Shown in pieces: positions 32,896 to 42,008 of a stretch of 64,000 bases of DNA. How positions within the stretch are numbered: the stretch's first letter is position 1; every line of letters begins with the position of its first letter. The DNA comes from DATLFA01 sp039934635 (GTDB lineage: Bacteria; Actinomycetota; Acidimicrobiia; Acidimicrobiales; WLNW01). The stretch lies in contig JBDTLT010000010.1 of assembly GCA_039934635.1 (NCBI GenBank), positions 1-64,000 on the forward strand, in the 5' to 3' direction. A model generated the notes under the pieces. The model was not told where the DNA came from. It worked only from the letters and a program-made list of their open reading frames with translations, and did no database searches. Made by a program: the position numbers and the translations under genes.

Positions 32896-34947
32896 ATGTC
32901 ACCAGCACTTCCCAAAGCTCCCCGCGACGCGTGGTCTCGGCCCCTCGCGAGCCGATTCCCCCGACTTGTCGCCCGGCGTATGCGAAGCGATGCGTTACTC
33001 GCATTACTCGACGCGCTCTTGGTGGTCGTGGCCTATTGCTCGATCTTCGTCGTACGCTTCGATCTTTCCGTACCGCCGCATTTCTGGGCGAGTTTCCGCA
33101 CGTTCTTGCCTCTCGCCGTGCTCGTGCATCTGTTGAGCAATTGGCGCTTCGGTCTGTACGGCCAGATGTGGCGGCACGCAAGCTTGCAAGAAGCGTGCCG
33201 AGTAATTACCGCGTCGGCCACGGCGATGGTCGTGCTCATCGCCGTTGCGCTCATAGGTCCCGACGTGCCGCTCTCGGTCAACGTGTTCGGCGCGTTCCTG
33301 GCCACGATGCTGCTCGGGGGCATCCGTTTCCAGTACCGACTGTTCGCGCTGCGCCGCTCGGAAGTGCACGCACCGGGCTTGCGCGTCTTGATCATCGGAG
33401 CCGGCGAGACTGCGGCTTCGGTCATTCGCGAGATGAGCCGCAACACGGCCGCGAACTTGGTGCCGGTCGCGCTGCTCGACGACGATCCGCGCAAACACGA
33501 CCGACTCATCGGGCGCGTTCCGGTACTCGGAGGAATCGACCGGCTCGAGGAAGCCGTCCAGCACTTCGACATCGATCAGGCGCTGCTCGCCATTCCGTCG
33601 GCCGACCAGGAGTTGGTACGACGGGTGTCGAATAGCGCGGCGTCGGCCGGGGTGACCCTCAAGGTGCTTCCTCCGGTACAGGAATTGCTCGGCGGTACGG
33701 TTTCGGTTCGAGACGCGCGCGATGTACGCATCGAAGATCTGCTCGGACGCAAGCAGGTGATCACCGATCTCGACAGCGTGCGCCGCGCGCTGGTCGGCCG
33801 GCGGGTGCTCGTCACGGGCGCCGGCGGATCGATTGGGTCGGAGATTGCGCGCCAGGTCGCGGCGTGCGATCCGGCTCTCTTGTTGATGCTCGATCACGAC
33901 GAAACCCACTTGCACGACGCGGCCGCGCAACTGTCGATAACGCCGAAGCAACTGCTGGCCGACGTCAGAGACCGCGAGCGGATCTTCGAACTGTGCGCGC
34001 AATGGCGGCCCCATGTCGTGTTTCATGCGGCGGCGCACAAGCATGTACCTCTGCTCGAAGCGCATCCATGCGAGGCGGTCTTGACGAATGTCATTGGCAC
34101 GCGCAATGTCGCCGCCGCCGCCGCCCGAGCCGGCGTCGACAGATTCGTGTTCATCTCGACCGACAAGGCTGTGCATCCCTCCAGTGTGATGGGCGCGTCG
34201 AAATGGATAGGCGAGCAGATCGTGTTGTCCAACGCGGCGGCCGGAGGTCGCTTTTGCGCCGTCCGCTTCGGCAATGTGCTGGGCAGTCGCGGCAGCGTCA
34301 TTCCGACATTCGTGCGCCAGATCTCGGCCGGTGGGCCGGTGACCGTCACTGATCCGAGAATGACGCGCTATTTCATGAGCACACCCGAGGCGGTGCAGCT
34401 CGTACTGCAAGCAAGCACGTTCGCGCAGGGCGGCGAGGTGTTCATGCTCGAGATGGGCGAACCCGCGAACATCCTCGATCTTGCGCATCGGATGATCAGG
34501 CTGTCGGGAAGGACTGTCGGTGGCGACATCGCAGTCAAGATCGTTGGTATGCGCCCCGGCGAAAAGCTCACGGAAGAGTTGCGAGCGCCTGACGAAGAGG
34601 CGTTCTCCACCCCGCATCCTTCGATCGTGCGGCTCCACCCTCGCGTCGTTACCTATGCCGAATTGCGCGCATGTATCGACGATCTCACTGTGCTTGTCGA
34701 GCATCGGCAGGACAACCGCGTTGCCGAGGTCTTGCTTTCGGTGTCGAACGATCCGGCCGTGCTCGAGCAGATACTTGTTCGCAACAACGTCAGACGTGGA
34801 CCAGATGACATCAGGGTTGTCCGCCGAGCAGCGTTGAGCATCGTCGACCCTGCACGCAGCTTCAGCGGCGGCGCCGACGTACGCGATCACGCCGCGGGCC
34901 TCGCCGAGTTGGAATGGAGTGCCCCGTGGGTGCAGCCGACTACCTGA
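32896..34947 (+). CDS. Membrane-bound UDP-GlcNAc 4,6-dehydratase (PglF/CapD-like)
   Basis: A 683-residue nucleoside-diphosphate-sugar dehydratase. Four membrane segments lie near residues 32-150, followed by a first Rossmann domain (LRVLIIGAGETAASVIREM). The catalytic short-chain-dehydrogenase-like domain follows from about residue 300 (VLVTGAGGSIGSEIARQ), with FISTDKAVHPSSVMGASKWIGE carrying the Asp-Lys-Met/Lys catalytic set and RFGNVLGSRGSVIPTF. It would make the UDP-4-keto-6-deoxy sugar used by the PglE-like aminotransferase at 17558. Earlier in-frame starts (GTG 32815, GTG 32794) exist; 32794 would precede the predicted transcription start. Confidence 0.92.
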   Translation: MSPALPKAPRDAWSRPLASRFPRLVARRMRSDALLALLDALLVVVAYCSIFVVRFDLSVPPHFWASFRTFLPLAVLVHLLSNWRFGLYGQMWRHASLQEACRVITASATAMVVLIAVALIGPDVPLSVNVFGAFLATMLLGGIRFQYRLFALRRSEVHAPGLRVLIIGAGETAASVIREMSRNTAANLVPVALLDDDPRKHDRLIGRVPVLGGIDRLEEAVQHFDIDQALLAIPSADQELVRRVSNSAASAGVTLKVLPPVQELLGGTVSVRDARDVRIEDLLGRKQVITDLDSVRRALVGRRVLVTGAGGSIGSEIARQVAACDPALLLMLDHDETHLHDAAAQLSITPKQLLADVRDRERIFELCAQWRPHVVFHAAAHKHVPLLEAHPCEAVLTNVIGTRNVAAAAARAGVDRFVFISTDKAVHPSSVMGASKWIGEQIVLSNAAAGGRFCAVRFGNVLGSRGSVIPTFVRQISAGGPVTVTDPRMTRYFMSTPEAVQLVLQASTFAQGGEVFMLEMGEPANILDLAHRMIRLSGRTVGGDIAVKIVGMRPGEKLTEELRAPDEEAFSTPHPSIVRLHPRVVTYAELRACIDDLTVLVEHRQDNRVAEVLLSVSNDPAVLEQILVRNNVRRGPDDIRVVRRAALSIVDPARSFSGGADVRDHAAGLAELEWSAPWVQPTT

Positions 34948-36863
34948 TAGCGCTTCGCTCCCGATGGTGGGCGATCGCGGCTCTCGTCCTCATCGGCTCC
35001 AGCGTGGCGTTCATCTCGACACCATCGAAGGTGCCGACTGCGTCGGCGGACACGCGGTTCCGCGCGACGACGGTGTTGGTGAAGGGCCCATCGTCCATCG
35101 GTGGAGCTGCTGACGCCACAAACCTCGCACTAGTTTCCTCGCTCGTTTGGTCGAGTGCAGTGATCGAACGGAGCGCGGCCGAACTCGGTCGGTCTGCATC
35201 CGATTTGACGACTGACCTCGAGTCGTCCGTCAACGACAAGGCCGGCACGTTACAGATCTCGAGCGTCGACACGGATCCGGCGCGCGCGACAAAGGAAGCC
35301 GACACTCTCGCAGCGCAGCTCGTCACCTTTCTCGTAGAGCGCCGTCAACAACAGCTCGATCCTCTCATCGACGCCACCAACGAACGCATCGCCACGTTCG
35401 AGAACCGCATCAGGGCACTGGACTCGCTAATACCCCCACCAGGGTCGCAAGCCGATCTCCAGCGCGCCGAGCGCGACAGCCTGGTGCGCCAGCTGAGTGC
35501 CAACTACGACCAATTGCAACAACTTGCGATGCAGGCCGCCTCGGCGGCGAACGAGCTGGCCGTCTTGTCACCGGCGGCGGCGTTGCCCGACTCCGCGTCT
35601 GGTGGGTTCTCGGTGCCTGACTCGCGCGGTGCACGCGCCGCGATCGGTGCCATCGTGGGTTTCCTTGCTGGGCTCGCGCTGATTGTCGCGTTCGAGCGAA
35701 TCAATCCGAAGGTGCGTACGATCGCGCAGGCCGAAGACGCATTCGGCCTGCCCGTCGTTGCAGAGATCCCGCGGCAATCGCGGCGGTCTCGCTGGCGTGG
35801 CCGCATCACAACCTTCAGCGAACCGCACTCCATCGCGGCCGAGAGTTACCGCGGCCTACGCACCGCGCTGCTACATATGCCGCGGGCCAACGGTGCAGAT
35901 CCTGAAGTCGCCGATCGATTTGCGGGCGGCCATGTCGTACTCGTCACTTCGGGCTCGCCGGGTGAAGGCAAGACGACCGTGACGGCCAACATCGCGGCTG
36001 CATTCGCCGAGAAGGATGGTGACGTTGTCGTCGTGAGCGGCGATGCGCGGCAGCCTGCTATCGAGGCCATGCTCTTGGGGCGGCGCGCGGCCGGCGCGAA
36101 GCTGACATCGAAGAATGCGTTCGACGCGGTTCCGACGATGATCCCACGAGTGAAGCTCGTGTTGTCCTGCGATCCCGACGCGAATCCTGCGGACATCGTC
36201 GGCTACGAGCGCGGAATAGCGCAACATGCTCGCTCGCTATCGCAGACAGTCATCTTGGACACTCCGCCCGCACTCATTGCCAACGACGCGACCGAGCTCA
36301 TGCATGCAGCGGACAGCGTCGTGCTGGTGGCGCGGTGCGGCTCGACGACCTTTGCGTCAGCACGGCGAATGGCTGGACTTCTTGCGCAGCGTCAAGTCGT
36401 CGTGCTCGGCGTTGTGCTCGTCGGTGCGGGCGCGGCAGGGGGAGCGGATTCGAGCTACTACCGTGCTCGGCCTCGGCGCCGTGAGCGGCGAGAGATGCCG
36501 CGACCGGCCAGCGCCATCGCTGCCATCGGCTGGCGTGCCCCAGACCCGACGTCGCCACCACGGATCTCGCGTTCCGGTCCGTCCGAGACGCCGGCCGCCG
36601 AACCAGTCGCCCCTCCCGTGACCGAACCGGCGGTGCCGGTCGCGCCGGCCGACGACGGCGGGATCTGGCGCCGGAAGACCGTGATCGATCTCAGCGGTGG
36701 GGAACAATATCCGCTCGCGCAATCGCAATCGCAACCACTGCCAGCGCCGGCGCGCCACGCCGAACGTTTCGAGTCGAAGGAGCCGCCTCAGGCTGACGGC
36801 GACGGCCGGCGAGGCAATCTCCCTCTTTTCCGCACCGGTGACGGAAAGGGTCGGTCGCGGTGA
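34914..36863 (+). CDS. Wzc/CpsCD-like chain-length regulator with ATPase domain
   Basis: A 649-residue protein with a Wzz-type part (membrane segment about residues 17-36, periplasmic coiled region, second membrane segment about 240-262). A cytoplasmic BY-kinase-like P-loop domain follows: Walker A TSGSPGEGKTTVTANIA, Walker A' DVVVVSGDARQPAI, Walker B TVILDTPPALIAND. The tail of about 130 residues is Pro/Arg-rich and lacks the usual tyrosine cluster, having only a Tyr-Tyr pair in DSSYYRARP. Kinase self-phosphorylation may therefore be reduced. It controls polymer length or export. ATG 34914 overlaps the dehydratase gene; GTG 34926 is an alternative. Confidence 0.9.
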   Translation: MECPVGAADYLIALRSRWWAIAALVLIGSSVAFISTPSKVPTASADTRFRATTVLVKGPSSIGGAADATNLALVSSLVWSSAVIERSAAELGRSASDLTTDLESSVNDKAGTLQISSVDTDPARATKEADTLAAQLVTFLVERRQQQLDPLIDATNERIATFENRIRALDSLIPPPGSQADLQRAERDSLVRQLSANYDQLQQLAMQAASAANELAVLSPAAALPDSASGGFSVPDSRGARAAIGAIVGFLAGLALIVAFERINPKVRTIAQAEDAFGLPVVAEIPRQSRRSRWRGRITTFSEPHSIAAESYRGLRTALLHMPRANGADPEVADRFAGGHVVLVTSGSPGEGKTTVTANIAAAFAEKDGDVVVVSGDARQPAIEAMLLGRRAAGAKLTSKNAFDAVPTMIPRVKLVLSCDPDANPADIVGYERGIAQHARSLSQTVILDTPPALIANDATELMHAADSVVLVARCGSTTFASARRMAGLLAQRQVVVLGVVLVGAGAAGGADSSYYRARPRRRERREMPRPASAIAAIGWRAPDPTSPPRISRSGPSETPAAEPVAPPVTEPAVPVAPADDGGIWRRKTVIDLSGGEQYPLAQSQSQPLPAPARHAERFESKEPPQADGDGRRGNLPLFRTGDGKGRSR

Positions 36864-37996
36864 CCGGCAACTCGCAAATGGCCGCCCAACCGCGCGTCCG
36901 GGTGCTGTGGTTGACGAAAGGACTCGGCAGGGGTGGCGTCGAGCGCCTCATCGCATCGTCGATTCGTCACTTCGACCGCGACCGTTTCGACGTCGAAGTC
37001 GCGTATTTGCTCCCGTGGAAGGACGCTTTCGTCACCGACATAACGGACGCGGGCGTACCAGTGCATTGTCTGGGCACGCGAGGCTGGGCAAAGGTCCTCT
37101 GGCCTCTTCGACTGCGAAGACTCGCTCGCGATCAGCGCTACGACATCATCCACACGCACATGCCGTTGTCCGCCGCGATCGCTCGGATTTCGCTCGGTCG
37201 ACGGCCTCGATTCGTGCACACCGAGCACAACGTCTGGGAGCGGCATCGGCGACCGAGCCGTTGGGCCAATTCGCTCACCTTCAGCCGCAATGCCGCAGTC
37301 GTCGCGGTGTCCACATCGGTCGCGCAGTCGATCCACCCGCCATGGGCCGCGCACAAGCCGTCCATCGAGGTACTGCTCCACGGCATCAACCTGAACGAGA
37401 TCAAACTCCAGTCTGCGGATCGTGCGAAGGCGCGCGACGCGCTGGGTCTCGATCCCACAGATCTCGTGATCGGCACCGTCGGCAATCTCACCCGCAAGAA
37501 GAACCAGCAGATGATGCTGCACGCCACGTCCGTTCTCGCCGAGCGTCTGCCGAATGTACGACTCGTATTGATTGGGGCCGGTCCGCTCGAGGACAATCTG
37601 CGCCACCTCGCCGAGCGCCTCGGTATTGCCGACCGCGCGATATTCGCCGGCTCGCGCAAGGACGTGCTCGAGTTGTTGCCCGGGTTGGACGTCTTCTGCC
37701 TGAGCTCACAGTTCGAAGGGTTGTCGATCGCACTCGTCGAAGCAATGGCAACGGGCATCCCGTGTGTCGCAACGGCCGTCGGAGGCATACCTGAAGTGAT
37801 CGAAGATGGTGTCTCCGGCCTGCTGGTCGCCCCGGGCGCGACCGCCGACCTCGTTGACACGCTCGAGCGCGTACTGCGGGAGCAATCGCTGCGGACGCAG
37901 CTCGGCACAGCCGGCCGAATTCGCGCGTCGGCCTTCGATATCGGACGCGCCGCTCGAAGACTGCAAGCGCTCTACGAGGAGATGATGGCGGCATGA
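36860..37996 (+). CDS. Glycosyltransferase family 4
   Basis: A 378-residue GT-B enzyme: VLWLTKGLGRGGVERLIASS at the N-terminus, DIIHTHMPLSAAIARI, IGTVGNLTRKKNQQMMLHAT, and SSQFEGLSIALVEAMATGIPCVAT containing the E-x7-E donor motif. It starts with a GTGA overlap on the Wzc-like gene and ends with an ATGA overlap on the polymerase gene. It is therefore coupled to polymer assembly and probably adds a sugar to the repeat unit. Confidence 0.93.
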   Translation: MTGNSQMAAQPRVRVLWLTKGLGRGGVERLIASSIRHFDRDRFDVEVAYLLPWKDAFVTDITDAGVPVHCLGTRGWAKVLWPLRLRRLARDQRYDIIHTHMPLSAAIARISLGRRPRFVHTEHNVWERHRRPSRWANSLTFSRNAAVVAVSTSVAQSIHPPWAAHKPSIEVLLHGINLNEIKLQSADRAKARDALGLDPTDLVIGTVGNLTRKKNQQMMLHATSVLAERLPNVRLVLIGAGPLEDNLRHLAERLGIADRAIFAGSRKDVLELLPGLDVFCLSSQFEGLSIALVEAMATGIPCVATAVGGIPEVIEDGVSGLLVAPGATADLVDTLERVLREQSLRTQLGTAGRIRASAFDIGRAARRLQALYEEMMAA

Positions 37997-39369
37997 TGAC
38001 CCGGCTCCCGAGCCTGGCACGCGCTGATCGGCAGCTGCTCTCGACTACGGCAGCAGTCACGGTTGTGGCCTATGTGATCGGCGTGACCGCGTCGATGGGG
38101 CGGCTCAGCTACGACGCATGGGCCGCGCTGTGGCTCGTACCGCTGCTCGGTGGAGGGTCGCTGCTGTTGCTGCGCCGCTTGAACCCTTGCGCGGGATCGG
38201 TGTCACTCGTACCGCTGCTCGGCGTCGCGCTGGTCGTCAAGGGTGTGGGTACGGTGGTGCGGTATGCGGTGACCTTCGGCGTCTACGACGGCAACGGTGA
38301 CGCGTCGACGTATCACAACGTCGGAGTGCTCCTTGCGCGGGAGTATCGGCACGGCAATTTCGACATCGACTTGGGAGCGGGATCCACGTCGACCAACTTC
38401 ATCAAGATTGTCACGGGGATCGTGTACACCGTGATTGGTCCGTCCAAGTCAGGAGGCTTCGCAGTCTTCGCAACGGCGAGCTTCTGGGGCCTCTATCTAG
38501 CCCTGCGGGCGTTCCAAATAGCGTTGCCGGCCGGCGATGCCAGGAAATACGCACTGCTGATCTTCTTCCTGCCGTCGATGTTGTTTTGGCCGTCGAGCAT
38601 CGGCAAGGAGGCATGGATGACCCTCGCGCTGGGCCTCACTGCGTATGGTGCGGCCCGCGTATTGACCCATCAGGGCCGTGCCTATCTCCCGCTTCTATCG
38701 GGTCTCGTCGCGACACTGATGGTGCGGCCGCACGTGGCCGTCGTCGTGATCGCCGCGCTATTCACGGGATTCCTTGTGCGACCCAAACGAGGTCACGGTG
38801 TTCTCGGCGGTCGTCTCGGAAAGATCATCGGCATCGCCGTGCTCGCCATCGTCGGTGCAGTCGCGGCGCAGCAAATGCAAGACGCCCTGCACCTCGGCAG
38901 CTCGAGTTCGTTCAACGATGCGCTAGATGTCGCGCAAGAGCGCACGGACGAGGGTGGGTCGAGCTTCGAAGCCGCGCGGATCCAATCGCCCTTTGACGTG
39001 CCGTGGGCTACGGTGACGGTTCTTTTTCGTCCCTTCCCGTTCGAGGCAGATAACGCTCAAGCCATGGTGTCGGCGCTCGAGGGTCTCGCACTTGCTGGCC
39101 TGTTCGTCGCATCGATACGTCAGCTCGCGCGGGTACCACGGCTCGCGCTGCGGAGTCCTTACGTTGCTTTCGCAGCGATGTACTCGACCATCTTCGTCTT
39201 TGCCTTCTCCACCTTTGGCAACTTCGGGATCATCACTCGACAGCGTGTGCAACTCTTCCCCTTCGTGCTCGTGTTGCTCTGTTTGGGTCAAACTGCGACG
39301 CAAAGGAATTCGTCGGCTCGGTCGACGCGTGTCGTGGCCGCGCGCACGGCGGTGCACGCAGGTTGTTAG
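37993..39369 (+). CDS. Wzy-like polysaccharide polymerase, polytopic membrane protein
   Basis: A 458-residue membrane protein with about eleven hydrophobic segments and one larger outside loop (about residues 95-135, GDASTYHNVGVLLAREYRHG). A second polar region lies near 285-330. Size, topology and location between a glycosyltransferase and the Wzc-like gene fit a Wzy polymerase, a family with little sequence conservation. The region LFFLPSMLFWPSSIGKEAWM resembles a motif seen in actinobacterial and cyanobacterial EPS-locus membrane proteins. The last cistron clearly about the glycan; the RiPP genes follow with a 7-base overlap. Confidence 0.75.
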   Translation: MMTRLPSLARADRQLLSTTAAVTVVAYVIGVTASMGRLSYDAWAALWLVPLLGGGSLLLLRRLNPCAGSVSLVPLLGVALVVKGVGTVVRYAVTFGVYDGNGDASTYHNVGVLLAREYRHGNFDIDLGAGSTSTNFIKIVTGIVYTVIGPSKSGGFAVFATASFWGLYLALRAFQIALPAGDARKYALLIFFLPSMLFWPSSIGKEAWMTLALGLTAYGAARVLTHQGRAYLPLLSGLVATLMVRPHVAVVVIAALFTGFLVRPKRGHGVLGGRLGKIIGIAVLAIVGAVAAQQMQDALHLGSSSSFNDALDVAQERTDEGGSSFEAARIQSPFDVPWATVTVLFRPFPFEADNAQAMVSALEGLALAGLFVASIRQLARVPRLALRSPYVAFAAMYSTIFVFAFSTFGNFGIITRQRVQLFPFVLVLLCLGQTATQRNSSARSTRVVAARTAVHAGC

Positions 39370-40523
39370 CCACATTGGCGCCGCCGCGGTCATGGACCGG
39401 CCCAGTTGACGCGACGATCGCGGCCGTAGCCGCATTCGGGCTGCCATCGACGCGCTCGTTCGCGGCTGATCCACTCGACTCCGAGTCGTGGGTGCAGGCA
39501 TTCACCGCGATCGCCGCGCAACGTCTCGACGGGCTGCTCATGCGAGCCATCAAGTCGGGTGCACTCCCGGCGACGGACGAGCAGCGAGGCAGCGCGTCGG
39601 CTCTGCACCGTCGAACGATGATGCGTTCTCTGAGGTTAGAAGGCCTATTGCTCGACGTCGTCGACTCGTTCAAGCAGCACGACATCGCGTATCGCGTGCT
39701 GAAGGGATCGGCGATCGCGCAAACCGCTTATCCGGACCCGTCGCTACGCTCGTTCTGCGATGTCGATGTGCTCGTGCCGGCTTCTTCGTTCGATGCTGCC
39801 ACGGCGACGATGGCAGGCCACGGCGCGCAGCGTCGTTACGCCGAGCCTCGGCCTGGGTTCGACCACCGATTCTCGAAGGGCGCGAGTTTCCTGACACCCG
39901 ACGGCTTGGGGATAGATCTGCATAGGACATTTGTCCTCGGTCCGTTCGGCCACACGATCGATATTGACGGATTATTCAGAGTCTCTCGTGAGTTTTCGAT
40001 GGCCGGGCGAACGCTCGTCACCATGCCCCTCGAAGAGACGTTCGTCCACGTGTGTCTGCACACCGCGCTCGGCGACTGGCCCCCGAGGTTGGTGCCGATG
40101 CGCGATGTCGCGCAGATAGCCGGCATCGATGCACTCGACCTCGACCGCGTGCACGAGCTGGCGCGCCGCTGGCGCGCCACTGCGCCAATGGCGTGGAGCA
40201 TTCTCCGGGTTTGGGACACCTTCGGTCTTCCCACCCACCCTCTCGCCGAGTGGGCCCGTAGCTATGTGCCAACTCGTCGAGAGCAGCGTGGATTGGCCCT
40301 CTACATGAGCTCTGACCGCAGCTATGCGAGCATGGCTCTGGCGTCGACTCGAGTCGTTCCCGGCCTCTTCGCGAAAGCCGCCTATTTGCGGGCGCTGGCC
40401 GTGCCTAGTCGGACCTACGTCGCCGATCGTGAACGTACGTACCGTGGACGGTGGCATCACGCGACACAACTCGCGTTGCGCCGCACAAAGTCGAGTAGCC
40501 GTGAGCAGGAGGCAATGTCGTGA
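39363..40523 (+). CDS. Nucleotidyltransferase family protein (NTP_transf_5), RiPP-tailoring candidate
   Basis: A 386-residue protein of the PF14907-type nucleotidyltransferase family: YRVLKGSAIAQTAYPDPSLRSFCDVDVLV (residues about 110-138) carries the G-S turn and the D133-x-D135 metal pair, and later HVCLHTALGDWPPRLVPMRDVAQI. Family members sit beside PqqD-like and HPr-kinase-like genes in lasso-peptide clusters, where they have been linked to decorating the phosphorylated peptide. Here it overlaps the Wzy-like gene by 7 bases (TTG start 39363, not certain) and the methyltransferase by GTGA. Confidence 0.85.
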   Translation: MLATLAPPRSWTGPVDATIAAVAAFGLPSTRSFAADPLDSESWVQAFTAIAAQRLDGLLMRAIKSGALPATDEQRGSASALHRRTMMRSLRLEGLLLDVVDSFKQHDIAYRVLKGSAIAQTAYPDPSLRSFCDVDVLVPASSFDAATATMAGHGAQRRYAEPRPGFDHRFSKGASFLTPDGLGIDLHRTFVLGPFGHTIDIDGLFRVSREFSMAGRTLVTMPLEETFVHVCLHTALGDWPPRLVPMRDVAQIAGIDALDLDRVHELARRWRATAPMAWSILRVWDTFGLPTHPLAEWARSYVPTRREQRGLALYMSSDRSYASMALASTRVVPGLFAKAAYLRALAVPSRTYVADRERTYRGRWHHATQLALRRTKSSSREQEAMS

Positions 40524-41317
40524 GCGGTGGCGCCGATCGGATGCTCACGCGTGTCTTCTTCTCGTCCGGGCGTGTGCTCGACGGTGGTATCCGCGCCACG
40601 CGCGGAGCCGTCGACGGGTTTTGGCTCGGACTGCTCGGCCCGCGTCAAGTCGCGCGGATCGATGAGACCTACTTCGAACATCAGCGCATGTATCTCGACG
40701 AGGGCTACAACCGGCAAGGCCTCTGGGCATGGGAACGCGCAGCCATCGACACGTTCTTCGCGGATGCGTCGAGGCTGGCCGTGACCGGTGCCGGTGCGGG
40801 TCGCGAAGTGCTGGCACTTCTCGAACTCGGTCACGACGCGGTTGGCTACGAGTGCAACGAAATGCTGGCCGAGTTCGGTAACGACTTGACGATCGCCAGC
40901 GGCTACGGATTGCGTATCCACGCGGCAGAGCGCGACAAGTGGCCGGCGCCGGCGGTGGGCTTCGACGGGGCGGTGATCGGCTGGGGCTCGTACATGCACA
41001 TTGCCGGTCGGCGGCGACGCGTGAAGTTTCTCGCCGACGCGCGCTCGGCCCTGCCCGATGGCGCGCCGATTCTCTTGTCGTTCTTCGCTCGGCGCGGTAC
41101 CTCGGTTCGTTTTCGAGCGGTGCTGCGCGTCGGCAATTCGTTTCGCCGGTTGCGCGGTCGTGATGTGCTCGAAGCGGGTGATGCGCTCGCCCCCCTTTAC
41201 GCCCATTTCTTCACCAAGGATGAGGTCGCGGGCGAGCTCGACGAAGCGGGTTTCGAACTCGTGCAGTACGCGACCGAACCATATGCGCACGTCGTCGGAC
41301 GAGCACGCGGTAGGTAG
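40520..41317 (+). CDS. SAM-dependent methyltransferase-fold protein in the RiPP operon
   Basis: A 265-residue protein with a class I methyltransferase core: LAVTGAGAGREVLALLELGHDAVGYE as the SAM loop and acidic strand end, about residues 90-115, then FDGAVIGWGSYMHIAG and PILLSFFARR. The first 60 residues are a helical extension containing YFEHQRMYLDEGYN. It is translationally coupled to the nucleotidyltransferase, so it may methylate the RiPP, but a glycan target is equally possible. Its target cannot be told from sequence. Confidence 0.8.
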   Translation: MSGGADRMLTRVFFSSGRVLDGGIRATRGAVDGFWLGLLGPRQVARIDETYFEHQRMYLDEGYNRQGLWAWERAAIDTFFADASRLAVTGAGAGREVLALLELGHDAVGYECNEMLAEFGNDLTIASGYGLRIHAAERDKWPAPAVGFDGAVIGWGSYMHIAGRRRRVKFLADARSALPDGAPILLSFFARRGTSVRFRAVLRVGNSFRRLRGRDVLEAGDALAPLYAHFFTKDEVAGELDEAGFELVQYATEPYAHVVGRARGR

Positions 41318-41352
41318 CCTTGACCTATCGCCGGATCCTCGAGGAGACCATC

Positions 41353-41634
41353 ATGGATGCTGCTGAAGAGCGCGGCCGAATCAAGCTTCGCGAGGGAGCT
41401 GCTTCATGGCGAGAGATCGACGGTGAGACGATCCTCCTCGATCTCGAATCATCGAAGTATCTCGGCTTGAACCGTGCCGGCACGGTGCTGTGGGCCGCCA
41501 TCGTGCGGGGCAGTGACAAGACCCAGCTCGCCGAGCGTCTCGTGTCCGAGTTCGAGCTCGAACCCGAGCAAGCTGCCCGTGATGTCGAAGCGTTCATTTC
41601 GGCGTGTCGAGAACGGAACCTGCTCGAGCCGTGA
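41353..41634 (+). CDS. PqqD-like RiPP recognition protein (lasso B1)
   Basis: A 93-residue PqqD-fold protein: WREIDGETILLDLESSKYLGLNRAGTVLW is the winged-helix core with the beta-strand that pairs with the leader peptide, followed by LAERLVSEFELEPEQAARDVEAFI. In lasso systems this B1 protein binds the precursor leader through its Tyr/Pro/Leu/Gly motif and hands it to the B2 protease. ATG 41353 is set by a GAGGAGACC ribosome site. Its stop overlaps the B2 start as GTGA, the usual B1-B2 order. Confidence 0.93.
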   Translation: MDAAEERGRIKLREGAASWREIDGETILLDLESSKYLGLNRAGTVLWAAIVRGSDKTQLAERLVSEFELEPEQAARDVEAFISACRERNLLEP

Positions 41635-42008
41635 CCGAACGATCGGCGCTCGCGCCACGATTCGCGCCGGCAACGTTGCGGGCGGCATGGTGGACTCTGC
41701 GTTCAGTACGCCGCGCCCGCCGCGAACTCCGCGCGAGCGGCGTCCGCGCTCACATCCCCCCACCGCCCGATCTACCGAGGGGTGCGGGCCGCGGTGTCTA
41801 TGCGGTCTTGCGCCGCCAGGAACCCACCTGTCTCGAGCGGTCACTCGTGATGCAGGCGTGGCTTGCCGCGCACGGTGAGCCCCACGATGTCGTCGTCGGT
41901 GTCACTCGCACTGCGAATGGCATCGATGCGCACGCGTGGGTCGACATTTCTCGAGAGGCTCCCGCAGGAACCGAGTATCAAGAGCTGGTGAGGTTGCCGC
42001 CGCCATGA
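41631..42008 (+). CDS. Transglutaminase-like leader peptidase (lasso B2)
   Basis: A 125-residue cysteine-protease-fold protein (Transglut_core3). The complete catalytic triad is visible: C67 in EPTCLERSLVMQAWL, H101 in DAHAWVD and D105 in the same segment. It cuts the leader from the lasso precursor. The N-terminal 60 residues form the short helical lead typical of stand-alone B2 proteins. It is coupled by GTGA to the B1 gene and by ATGA to the cyclase gene, which strongly supports a working B1-B2-C unit. Confidence 0.93.
   Translation: MTERSALAPRFAPATLRAAWWTLRSVRRARRELRASGVRAHIPPPPDLPRGAGRGVYAVLRRQEPTCLERSLVMQAWLAAHGEPHDVVVGVTRTANGIDAHAWVDISREAPAGTEYQELVRLPPP

Noticed and set aside
33004..34890. 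A 628-codon leftward frame opposite the PglF-like gene
   Set aside because: Composition is that of an antisense shadow (many Arg, His, Gln) with no motif, while the plus-strand frame has all dehydratase motifs.
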